Shown here piece after piece: positions 8,789 to 16,571 of a stretch of 64,000 bases of DNA. Made by a program: the position numbers and the translations under genes. Source of the DNA: Alloboseaceae bacterium BT-24-1 (GTDB lineage Bacteria > Pseudomonadota > Alphaproteobacteria > Rhizobiales > Beijerinckiaceae); contig JAOYTL010000009.1 of assembly GCA_025846845.1 (NCBI GenBank), positions 186,001 through 250,000 on the forward strand, read 5' to 3'. Below the pieces are notes generated by a model. The model was not told where the DNA came from. It did not search any database and worked only from the letters and a program-made list of their open reading frames with translations. Within the stretch, counting starts at the first letter, position 1. Every line of letters starts with the position of its first letter.

Positions 8789-9949
8789 ATGCCAGCCTTC
8801 TCGAAACAGGAAATGACCCGCCGCATCGACGCTCTGCGCAAGAAGCTCGCGGCTGAGCGCGTCGATGTCGCGTTCCTCCACACCGCCGACAGCGTCTTCT
8901 ACATGAGCGGCGTGCCGCTGCTGTCGGAATGGGGACGGCCGATGTGGGCGATCCTGCCGGCGTCGGGAGCGAGCGCCGTCTGCGGTGCCGCTATCGAGAC
9001 TGAGAACATGGAGAGGCACAGCTCCTTCGACGAGGTGATGGCCTACGGCGACGATGAGAACGTCGTCCAGGCGAGCCTCAAGCTCTGCGCGGACTTCATC
9101 GCGCGCCGCGGCTCCGCCAGGATAAGGTTGGGCATCGAGGAAGCCTTGCTGCCGGTGGGTCTGTTCCGAGCCTTTCAGGCTCGCTTTCCGGACGCGGAAC
9201 TCGTCGAGGTCGGCCCGTGGCTGGAGGAGTTGCGACTGATCAAGTCGGGCGAGGAAATCCGCCTGCTCGAACTGGGTGCCGACCTCGCCAAGATCGGCGC
9301 CGACGCCTTCCTGGAGGCCATGCAGGACAACGTTACCGAACTTGCGGTGGCCGCCCATGCGGTCGCGGCAGTGAACAAGGCGATGGGCGCCCTGTCCGAC
9401 AACGGACTCACCAGCACCTATGCCTATGCGCAGTTTGGCGATCACACCATGGTGCCGCATCTGCACCCGACGAGCCGCCGGCTGAAGCGGGGCGATCTTG
9501 TGTCGCTCAACATCTTTCCGGTCGTTTGGGGCTATTGCGCGGAGCTCGAGCGCACCTTCGTCTACGGCGACCCTACGCCCGAGATCAGGAGGACGCTCGA
9601 GGCCGTCAACGAGGCGTTCGACGCGGGCAAGGATGCCCTGAAGCCGGGCGTCGCGATGTCGGATATCGATGAGCTCACGCGCGGCATCCTGCAGAAATAC
9701 GACCTGGTCAAATACATCCGCCACGGCACCGGGCATGCGCACGGCATCATGATTGGTTCCGCCGGCCGGGAAGAGAAGGGAGAGCTCCGCCTCTACAACA
9801 AAACTAAGCTCCTGCCCAACATGGCGAATTCAGTCGAGCCGGGCGTTTACGTTCCGGGCCTCGGCGGCTTCCGTCATTCCGACGTGCTGATCGTCACGGA
9901 AACCGGGTCCCGCTGCATCACCGATTTCCCGCGCAACATCGGCTTTTAA
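8789..9949 (+). CDS. creatinase-like M24 (pita-bread fold) hydrolase
   Basis: A 386-residue protein with a creatinase N-terminal domain (about 1-140) and a pita-bread C-terminal domain. The metal-ligand positions of aminopeptidase P-type M24 enzymes are changed. Where those have two aspartates it reads SLNIFPVVWGYCAELERTF (Asn and Glu), and the last glutamate position reads GGFRHSDVLIV. These are the changes seen in creatinase, which is metal-independent; the histidine in GTGHAHG and the glutamate in SVEPGVYVPG remain. A C-N-cleaving amidinohydrolase or related activity is therefore more likely than a peptidase. The substrate is presumably imported by the ABC system encoded downstream. Confidence 0.75.
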   Translation: MPAFSKQEMTRRIDALRKKLAAERVDVAFLHTADSVFYMSGVPLLSEWGRPMWAILPASGASAVCGAAIETENMERHSSFDEVMAYGDDENVVQASLKLCADFIARRGSARIRLGIEEALLPVGLFRAFQARFPDAELVEVGPWLEELRLIKSGEEIRLLELGADLAKIGADAFLEAMQDNVTELAVAAHAVAAVNKAMGALSDNGLTSTYAYAQFGDHTMVPHLHPTSRRLKRGDLVSLNIFPVVWGYCAELERTFVYGDPTPEIRRTLEAVNEAFDAGKDALKPGVAMSDIDELTRGILQKYDLVKYIRHGTGHAHGIMIGSAGREEKGELRLYNKTKLLPNMANSVEPGVYVPGLGGFRHSDVLIVTETGSRCITDFPRNIGF

Positions 9950-10035
9950 GAACGGAGTACGGCCGACCCTCTGCACCATTCTCCCAAGGCTGCGGGGGGG
10001 CGGCGAAGAGTTCAATAACAAGGGGAATAAAAACG

Positions 10036-11286
10036 ATGAAAAACGTCATCTCCAATCGCTTTTTTCTAGCCGGCTCGATCAGCCGCCGCTCGTTGCTGGT
10101 AGTCGGCGCCGGGGCGGTGGTCGCAACCACTCTACCAAGTCTGAGCACCGCTTGGGCGCAGGACGGCGACATCAAAGTCGGCGCGCTGATGCCGTTGTCG
10201 GGCGCGGGCGGTAGCTTCGGCCAGGAGATGCTCACCTCAGCTAAGGTGGCACTTGAGGAGATCAACGCGGCCGGCGGCCCCCTCGGCCGCAAGATCGCGC
10301 TCGTCGTGGAGAACGACGAGACCAGTCCCGAAGCGGCCGTTCGCGGTGCGCGTAAGCTGGTCGATGTCGACAAGATCTCCGCGATCGTCGGTACCTGGGC
10401 GAGCAGTGTCACCCTTGCCGTGGCACCGATCGTGCAGGAGAAGAAGCTTGTCCAGCTCTCGACCTCCGGCGCCAGCCGCATCACCGAGGTGCAGAAGAAA
10501 GGCCATCTGTTCCGCACGGAGCCGGACGACCTTCTGTTCGGCAAGGCCTATGCCGAGTACGCAAGCAGCCAAGGATGGAAGAAGGCTGCGGTCCTCGGGC
10601 TCAATGTGCCCTTCACGCAAATGACCGTTGAAGCGTTCCGCCAGCGTTTCGTGGAGCGTGGAGGCAAGGTGATGAGCTTCACTGCCTACAATGAGGACCA
10701 GACTACATTCCGCTCCGAGGTGACGCGCGCCTTCGCCGATCAGCCAGACTTCATTCATATCTCCGGCTACGAGCCAGACATCACAGCCATTCTGAAGGCC
10801 GCTTACCAGCTCGGTCTTTCCGGCCAATTCATCGTGCCCGGCTTCGCGGTAAGTCCCGGCCTGATCAAGAACGCCGGGCCCGCCGCGGAAGGCCTGCTAT
10901 TGGTCGAAGAGGGTGTGGCCGAAGGTTCTCCCGCCTATGATCGGCTTACCAAATCCCTTGGTGGCGACCGCTACTATTCGTTCGGCGCGCAGGCTTACGA
11001 CCAACTGGTTCTGCTCGCGCTTGCCATCGAGGCAGCGAAATCAACTGATGGTACTGCGCTCAACGAGGCCATCAAAAAAGTCTCCGGGCCCGACGGAACC
11101 AAGGTGAGCTCTTTCGCCGAGGGCATCAAGGCGCTGCGCAACGATGAGCAGGTGAATTACGAAGGCGCCTCCGGGTCCATCGACTTCGATGCGAACGGCA
11201 ACATCGCCAAGGCCAATTTCCGCGTATCGCAAGTGAAGAACGGCAAGATCCAGCCGATCGGCGCAGTCAAGGACGTCGCGTTCTAG
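10036..11286 (+). CDS. LIV/HAAT-type ABC substrate-binding protein with Tat-like signal
   Basis: A 416-residue periplasmic binding protein. The signal has a twin-arginine motif (SRRSLLVVGAGAVV, about 17-30) and an Ala-x-Ala end before QDGDIKVG, so export by Tat is likely. The mature part opens with GALMPLSGAGGSFGQEM, as in HAAT receptors, and shows the IVGTWASSVTLAVAPI ligand-loop region. It follows the creatinase-like gene by 86 bases and leads a complete LIV operon, so it should bind the substrate of that enzyme or a relative. An 8-bp stem-loop lies just after its stop. Confidence 0.9.
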   Translation: MKNVISNRFFLAGSISRRSLLVVGAGAVVATTLPSLSTAWAQDGDIKVGALMPLSGAGGSFGQEMLTSAKVALEEINAAGGPLGRKIALVVENDETSPEAAVRGARKLVDVDKISAIVGTWASSVTLAVAPIVQEKKLVQLSTSGASRITEVQKKGHLFRTEPDDLLFGKAYAEYASSQGWKKAAVLGLNVPFTQMTVEAFRQRFVERGGKVMSFTAYNEDQTTFRSEVTRAFADQPDFIHISGYEPDITAILKAAYQLGLSGQFIVPGFAVSPGLIKNAGPAAEGLLLVEEGVAEGSPAYDRLTKSLGGDRYYSFGAQAYDQLVLLALAIEAAKSTDGTALNEAIKKVSGPDGTKVSSFAEGIKALRNDEQVNYEGASGSIDFDANGNIAKANFRVSQVKNGKIQPIGAVKDVAF

Positions 11287-11302
11287 ACCGGCCGCTGACC
11301 TC

Positions 11303-11330
11303 CCCTCCCCGTTCAAGCGGATGGGGAGGG
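11303..11330 (+). promoter_or_regulatory. stem-loop between binding-protein and permease genes
   Basis: CCCTCCCC (11303-11310) pairs perfectly with GGGGAGGG (11323-11330) around a 12-base loop. No run of T follows, so it is more likely an mRNA-stabilising or attenuating hairpin than a full terminator. Such hairpins are common after periplasmic receptor genes and let the receptor be made in excess of the membrane parts. Confidence 0.55.
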
Positions 11331-11448
11331 TCAAGAAGCAGCAACTGACCTCGACCAATCGGCAGCGCGCGTCGAATCCGCACGCGCATGCGATTTCATC
11401 GGAAGTGCTGCCGGCAGGCGGCGGCGCCGGAGGCTAGGAAACGCTATT

Positions 11449-12306
11449 GTGGATGAGTTGCAAATCTACCTTGTCTCGGCGTTGGTCTCGGCAGCGATCT
11501 GGACCCTGCCCGCGGCGGCGATCTCGTTGATCTACGGTGTTCTGCGCTACCCGAACTTCGCCATTCCCGAGTTCATGACGCTTGGGGCCTATCTGGCTTT
11601 GTCGCTCTGCGCCCTCTCCATCCCGCTGTGGCTCGCCGCGCTTTTTGCGGCTCTGCTGACCGGGCTGATCGCGCTCGCCTGCGACCAGACCATCTTTCGT
11701 TTCGTGCGCGCCGCCGGCACGCTGCCGCCAGTGCTCCTCTCGCTCGGGCTCATGCTCTTCCTCCAGAATGGCGTCCGCTTCGTTTGGGGTAACGACGTAC
11801 TGCAGTATCCGATCGAGCTGGCGCGCCCCTTCTTGTTCGCCGGCTTCATCATCACGCCGACGCAAGCGGCCATGATCGGCGCCGTCGCGGTCATCCTGGC
11901 ACTCGGCTTCGCGGCCCTGCGCTGGACATCCTTTGGCCGCGCCGTGCGCGCCACTTCCACCAATCCAGAACTCGCGGTGGTCACCGGCATCCGGCCGGAA
12001 GTGGTATACGGGGGGATCATCTTCGCCAGCGGCTTCCTGGCCGGCATCGGCGGGGTCGCGCTCGCCACGGAGACCTCGCTCACGCCAATGCTCGGCTGGC
12101 GGGTGTTGATCCCGCTATTTGCCGTCGCCATTCTGGGCGGGATGGGCAGCATTACCGGCGCCGCACTTGCGGCCCTGCTGTTGGCGATGGTGTCGGAATT
12201 CAGCCTTTTCCTGCTTCCGGTCACCTATAAGACAGCGCTCGCCTTCCTGGTGCTGGCACTTGTGCTGCTCGTCAGGCCCACGGGTCTCATCCGGACGGGA
12301 AACTGA
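11449..12306 (+). CDS. livH: LIV-type ABC permease (LivH-like), GTG start
   Basis: A 285-residue inner-membrane protein with about eight hydrophobic segments. It has ISLIYGVLRYPNFAIPEFMT in place of the usual NLAHG loop and AVAILGGMGSITGA near the end. The GTG at 11449 follows a weak CTAGGA; no in-frame ATG gives a better N-terminus. It is separated from the receptor gene by 162 bases with a stem-loop, and from the livM gene by three bases. Confidence 0.87.
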   Translation: MDELQIYLVSALVSAAIWTLPAAAISLIYGVLRYPNFAIPEFMTLGAYLALSLCALSIPLWLAALFAALLTGLIALACDQTIFRFVRAAGTLPPVLLSLGLMLFLQNGVRFVWGNDVLQYPIELARPFLFAGFIITPTQAAMIGAVAVILALGFAALRWTSFGRAVRATSTNPELAVVTGIRPEVVYGGIIFASGFLAGIGGVALATETSLTPMLGWRVLIPLFAVAILGGMGSITGAALAALLLAMVSEFSLFLLPVTYKTALAFLVLALVLLVRPTGLIRTGN

Positions 12307-12309
12307 GCA

Positions 12310-13179
12310 ATGACAGCCTATCTCGTCTCCATCCTAATCTTTGCCTCGATCTACGGCTTCGTGGCGCTCGGCCTTAACATCCAATGGGGCCTCACCGGAT
12401 TGATCAATCTCGGCCAGGTCGCCTTCTTCGCCGCCGGCGCCTATTGCGCGGCGCTCGCCACGCGGGCCGGGCTGCCGTTCCTGCTTGCCCTCGTTCTGGC
12501 TGCGTTGATCAGCGGCGCACTTGGCGCTGCCGTGGCGCTGTTCACGCCACGCTTGCGCGAGGACTATCTCGCCATCGTGACGTTGGGCTTCTCCGAGTTC
12601 GTGCGGCTCATCTTCCTCAACGAAAAGTGGCTCGCCGGCGGCCCTGACGGTATCGCCGGCGTGCCGCGGCCTTCAACCGTTCCGGGCCTCAACTCGGAAA
12701 CTTCCTTCCTGGCGATCGCCGCTGGTCTGCTCGCCGTCGCGTTCTGGTTCAGCCAGAGGCTCGCACGCTACCCGATTGGTCGGACGCTGCGCGCGATCCG
12801 TGAGGACGAGACCGTCGTCGCATCCATCGGCAAGTCCACCCTTAGTTACAAAACCCTTGCATTCGTGCTCGGCGCGGCGCTTGCGGGCATCGGCGGCGCG
12901 TTGTTCGCGAGCTACCTCACTTACATCTCACCGGACATGTTCGGCCCGAATGTCTCGATCTATGTGCTCGCGGCCGTACTGCTAGGCCGGCAAGGTTCCA
13001 CCTTAGGCACGCTGGCAGGCACAGCGGTGGTTGCCCTCCTTCTCGAAGGCACGCGGCTTCTCAAGGATTTCATCACCGTCGTCGACGGCGTACAGCTGGC
13101 CGCACTTCGCCTGATGGCTCTTGGGCTGGCGCTGATGGTAATCGTGGCAATCCGCTACCGCCCCGGGAGGCGCGCGTGA
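12310..13179 (+). CDS. livM: LIV-type ABC permease (LivM-like)
   Basis: A 289-residue multi-spanning permease. Family blocks include ALGLNIQWGLTGLINLGQVAF at the N-terminus, the cytoplasmic loop GRTLRAIREDETVVASIGK that contacts the ATPases, and ALAGIGGALFASYLTYISPD. It partners with the preceding permease. Its end overlaps the next ATPase gene by four bases (GTGA). Confidence 0.88.
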   Translation: MTAYLVSILIFASIYGFVALGLNIQWGLTGLINLGQVAFFAAGAYCAALATRAGLPFLLALVLAALISGALGAAVALFTPRLREDYLAIVTLGFSEFVRLIFLNEKWLAGGPDGIAGVPRPSTVPGLNSETSFLAIAAGLLAVAFWFSQRLARYPIGRTLRAIREDETVVASIGKSTLSYKTLAFVLGAALAGIGGALFASYLTYISPDMFGPNVSIYVLAAVLLGRQGSTLGTLAGTAVVALLLEGTRLLKDFITVVDGVQLAALRLMALGLALMVIVAIRYRPGRRA

Positions 13180-13943
13180 GCAACCTTCTGGAGATTGCCG
13201 GATTGAACAAGCGCTTCGGGGGCCTCCGAGCCGTCGACCGCTGTGATCTCTTGGTACGAGAGGGATCGATCACCGGGCTTATCGGCCCCAATGGCGCGGG
13301 CAAGACCACGCTCTTCAGCATCATCAGCGGATTCATCAAGCCCGATTCCGGCCAGATCCTATTTGGCGGGCAGCGCATCGACAGCCTCAGCGCATACCAG
13401 GTCGCCCAGCGTGGGCTCCGTCGCACCTTCCAGATCCCCCGAGAGCTAAGGGAGATGTCGGTGCTGGAAAACCTGATGCTGGTTCCCGGAGGTCAGTTCG
13501 GCGACCGAATCCTCTCCGTCCTTCTGCCGGGCGCGCGGGTCGGACAGGAAGAGCGAGCCAACGAGGCCGCCGCCCGCGAGGTGCTCGAGATGGTCGGCTT
13601 GGCCGAAAAGGCCGACATAGGGGCGGCGCGTCTCTCCGGCGGCCAGAAGAAGTTGCTCGAGCTTGCCCGCTGCCTGATGAGCCGGCCGCGGCTGATGCTG
13701 CTCGACGAGCCGACAGCCGGCGTCAACCCGACCCTGATCCGGCACCTGATGAAAGTCATGCAGAAGGTGCACGCCTCGGGCATCACGCTGCTCATCATCG
13801 AGCATAACATGAACGTCATCATGGAGCTCTGCGAGCGGGTGGTCGTCCTCGACCGAGGTCACGTCATTGCCGCCGGGGCGCCGGCGGAAATCCAGCGGAA
13901 CAGGCAGGTGCTCGACGCTTATCTCGGAGGAGTGGACGCATGA
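13176..13943 (+). CDS. livG: LIV-type ABC transporter ATP-binding protein (LivG-like), GTG start
   Basis: A 255-residue ATPase with Walker A GPNGAGKTT (about 38-46), LRRTFQIPRELREMSVLENL in the LivG-specific region, signature LSGGQKKLLELAR, Walker B LMLLDEPTAG and H-loop IIEHNM. The GTG start overlaps the livM stop. Its own stop overlaps the livF start (ATGA), which ties the four membrane/ATPase genes into one translation-coupled unit. Confidence 0.9.
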   Translation: MSNLLEIAGLNKRFGGLRAVDRCDLLVREGSITGLIGPNGAGKTTLFSIISGFIKPDSGQILFGGQRIDSLSAYQVAQRGLRRTFQIPRELREMSVLENLMLVPGGQFGDRILSVLLPGARVGQEERANEAAAREVLEMVGLAEKADIGAARLSGGQKKLLELARCLMSRPRLMLLDEPTAGVNPTLIRHLMKVMQKVHASGITLLIIEHNMNVIMELCERVVVLDRGHVIAAGAPAEIQRNRQVLDAYLGGVDA

Positions 13944-14677
13944 GCGCGAGCGACCTTCTCGTCGCCAATGGGTTGGTGGCGGGCTACGGCGAAATGCAAA
14001 TTCTGCATGGTATTGGCTTACGCCTGGCGCAAGGCGAAGTCGTCACCGTCATCGGCCCGAACGGTTGCGGCAAGTCGACACTCCTGAAGACGCTGATCGG
14101 CATCATCCATCCGACAGCAGGAAAAATTGTCCTTGGCGGGCACGACATCACCAGCACCCAGACGCGCGCGCGTCTACGTGTCGGACTTGGCTACGTGCCG
14201 CAGGTCCGGAATGTCTTCGCGACCATGACGACCGAGGAGAACCTGCTCATGGGCCTCGTCGCAATCCCCGGCAACGTTCGCGAACGGCTGGAAGCGGTAC
14301 GCGAAATCCTGCCGACGCTTAGCGAATATTGGAACGCCACCGCCGGCCGGCTAAGCGGAGGTCAGCAACAGATCGTGGCCCTCGGGCGCGCGCTGATGGC
14401 ATCGCCCAAGGTACTCCTTCTCGACGAGCCGAGCGCCGGCCTCTCTCCCAAGGCGACCGACGAGGTTTTCGGGCACATCCGCGCGATCAGCTCTCAGGGC
14501 GGCGTTGGCGTGGTCCTTGTCGAGCAGAACGCGCACAAGGCACTGGCTATATCGGATCGCTGTTATGTCCTCGCCGAGGGGCGCAACAGATTGGACGGCG
14601 ATGCCGCCTCCATCGCCGCCAATCCGGAGGTCGGCCGCATCTATCTCGGCGCCGGCGACGCGGCGGATAGGCCTTGA
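13940..14677 (+). CDS. livF: LIV-type ABC transporter ATP-binding protein (LivF-like)
   Basis: A 245-residue ATPase with Walker A GPNGCGKST (Cys instead of Ala in the loop), LGYVPQVRNVFATMTTEENL, signature LSGGQQQIVALGR, Walker B VLLLDEPSAG and H-loop LVEQNA. It completes the second importer. The next gene, a hydratase-like enzyme, begins 19 bases later. Confidence 0.9.
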   Translation: MSASDLLVANGLVAGYGEMQILHGIGLRLAQGEVVTVIGPNGCGKSTLLKTLIGIIHPTAGKIVLGGHDITSTQTRARLRVGLGYVPQVRNVFATMTTEENLLMGLVAIPGNVRERLEAVREILPTLSEYWNATAGRLSGGQQQIVALGRALMASPKVLLLDEPSAGLSPKATDEVFGHIRAISSQGGVGVVLVEQNAHKALAISDRCYVLAEGRNRLDGDAASIAANPEVGRIYLGAGDAADRP

Positions 14678-14696
14678 CGCAGCGCAGGAGTCTCAG

Positions 14697-15509
14697 ATGT
14701 CGCTTCCGAAGGCCATTTTATCGGATATCGCGAATGAAGTGCAGGATACCCGCGGCGTCCTACGGGAAATCTCGCCCTTTACGTCGCGCTATCCAGATTT
14801 TGGACTGGCGGATGCATATGGGGTTGTCGAAGAGATAAGACGCAGACGCGAGGCCGCTGGCGAACGAATAGTCGGCCGCAAGATTGGCTTCACTAACTCT
14901 TCCGCGTGGGCCGGCTACGGGATCACCGGGCCGATCTGGAATTACCTCTACGATCAAACGACGTTCGATCTACGCACCAAAACCCGTCTTGCGGTAGCGC
15001 ATTGGCCGAACGTGAGGATGGAGGCCGAAATAGCGCTGGGATTGTCGGCCGCTCCGGACCCCCGCATGGACGAACACGATCTCCGCTTGTGCGTGGATTG
15101 GGCAGCGCTCGATTTCGAGGTTTGCACATCGTGCTTCCCGGATTGGCGCTTCGATGTCGCGGATGGAGCAGCGACGGGGGTTCATGTAGCACTGCTTCTC
15201 GGCCCCCGGCACTATATCGAACAGGACCGCGAGCAATGGGCAAAGCGACTGCGTAGCTTTTCGGTGACGCTTGCTTGTGAGAACGGCTCCTCGGCAACGG
15301 GAGGTGGCTCGCAAGTGCTGGGAAGCCCTCTTGCTGCGTTGGCCTACTTGGTGCGGGAACTGGATCGGTTCGGGGGTCAGCCCCTCAAATCGGGGGAGAT
15401 CGTTACCACCGGCACTTTGACCGTGGCTCTGCCAGCTCAGTCGGGACAGCGGTGGCGAGCCGTGCCTACGGGAATTCCCTTTGAGGAAATAAGCCTGAAT
15501 CTGGTCTAA
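14697..15509 (+). CDS. 2-oxopent-4-enoate hydratase / oxalocrotonate decarboxylase-like protein
   Basis: About 270 residues. The start is ATG 14697, eight bases after AGGAG and 19 bases after livF; the frame is open further upstream through livF but that part is not gene-like. The protein resembles MhpD/XylJ-type hydratases and XylI-type decarboxylases of the FAH-like fold. It has ERIVGRKIGFTN in the position of the usual GxKIGLT, NVRMEAEIALGL with a metal-binding glutamate pair, and a C-terminal LKSGEIVTTGTLT. These enzymes act on 2-oxo-4-enoic acids from ring cleavage. Its place at the end of the creatinase-like/importer operon is unexpected, so its substrate may differ. Confidence 0.75.
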   Translation: MSLPKAILSDIANEVQDTRGVLREISPFTSRYPDFGLADAYGVVEEIRRRREAAGERIVGRKIGFTNSSAWAGYGITGPIWNYLYDQTTFDLRTKTRLAVAHWPNVRMEAEIALGLSAAPDPRMDEHDLRLCVDWAALDFEVCTSCFPDWRFDVADGAATGVHVALLLGPRHYIEQDREQWAKRLRSFSVTLACENGSSATGGGSQVLGSPLAALAYLVRELDRFGGQPLKSGEIVTTGTLTVALPAQSGQRWRAVPTGIPFEEISLNLV

Positions 15510-15540
15510 AACATCAATAGTTGCCCATCACGATTGCTAA

Positions 15541-15579
15541 CCCGAAAATGGGGCGGTCGTTTGCAGGACCATTTCCGGG
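15541..15579. terminator. possible bidirectional terminator hairpin
   Basis: CCCGAAAATGG (15541-15551) pairs with CCATTTCCGGG (15569-15579) with one mismatch, between the ends of convergent genes (hydratase-like, YggS). No clear T-run follows. Confidence 0.4.
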
Positions 15580-15655
15580 ACTTCCGATTTGCGTGACGGA
15601 ACGCGACACGTTCACCGCCACGACCGTGACCTAGTTCCTGGTCGAGATCACGCGA

Positions 15656-16447
15656 TCAGCCTGGAAGGCCAGGCCAGTAATGGCCGTCCAGGGTCGATCG
15701 AATTCCGAAGATGGCCTGCCCGATTCGGACGACGTTCGCCCCCTCCTCGATCGCCGTTTCGAAATCCCCGGACATGCCCATGGACAGCTCGAGGGACACC
15801 GGGGTCCGCTCCGCAATATGGTCGCGCAGGCGACGGAGAAGCCGGAAGCATGGCCTGACCTTCGCCATGTCCGAGCTGAATACTGCGAGAGTCATCAGCC
15901 CCCGCAGTTTCAATCGAGGGAACTGTCTCAGCATGTCGATGAAGGGGTCGAGTGCTTCGGGATCGAGCCCGTACTTGGTGTCCTCGCCCGACGTATTCAC
16001 CTGGACGAAAACGTCGAGCTGACGCTCTTCACGTTCTAGCCGGGCATTCAGGAGGTCAGCTATGCGCAAGCTGTCCAGGGCATGGAACTCTCTTGCGAGT
16101 CCCACGACGTATTTGATCTTGTTCGTCTGCAGATGCCCGACAATGCTCCATTCGATCTCGAGATCATCCAGCGCGTCTCGCTTGGAAACCGCCTCCTGAA
16201 CCTTGTTCTCTCCGAATTGACGTAAACCGGCGTCATAGGCGAGACGAAGGATGTTGGCGGGCACTGTCTTGGTGATTGGCAGCAGCCTGACCGATGCCCT
16301 GGGTCTACCGGCGCTCTGACACGCCTTGGCGATCCGCTGCTCGATCATCTCCAGGTTGGCGCGGAAGGTGGAGCGTGGGTCCTCGCCGAAACGGGCAACG
16401 TCTGCGGCGGATAGCAATGGATCGGCGGTGTGGCGAAGCATTGGCAC
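15656..16447 (-). CDS. YggS/PLPBP-family pyridoxal-phosphate-binding protein
   Basis: A 263-residue single-domain PLP barrel. LLPITKTVPANI carries the PLP lysine, followed by RQFGENKVQEAVSK, SIVGHLQTNKIKYV, FVQVNTSGEDTKYG, LRGLMTL and LELSMGMSGDFETAIEEGANVVRIG, all diagnostic of YggS/YBL036C. These proteins bind and buffer PLP without a known reaction. The start may be GTG 16447 or ATG 16441 (AAGGGG upstream fits either). It has a ~30-residue N-terminal extension compared with E. coli YggS. It is divergent from a MocR-type regulator, which fits a role in PLP homeostasis. Confidence 0.92.
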   Translation of the reverse strand: MPMLRHTADPLLSAADVARFGEDPRSTFRANLEMIEQRIAKACQSAGRPRASVRLLPITKTVPANILRLAYDAGLRQFGENKVQEAVSKRDALDDLEIEWSIVGHLQTNKIKYVVGLAREFHALDSLRIADLLNARLEREERQLDVFVQVNTSGEDTKYGLDPEALDPFIDMLRQFPRLKLRGLMTLAVFSSDMAKVRPCFRLLRRLRDHIAERTPVSLELSMGMSGDFETAIEEGANVVRIGQAIFGIRSTLDGHYWPGLPG

Positions 16448-16571
16448 CCCCTTCTCCGCAGCAGGGAACGAGCGAACCTGCCGAAGCTTCGATGAGCCGA
16501 GCCGGGCTCTTGGATTTAGCCGTCACTACGGACACACTGGCGCATTGAGAACGTCCAGTTGGCGGAAAAAA

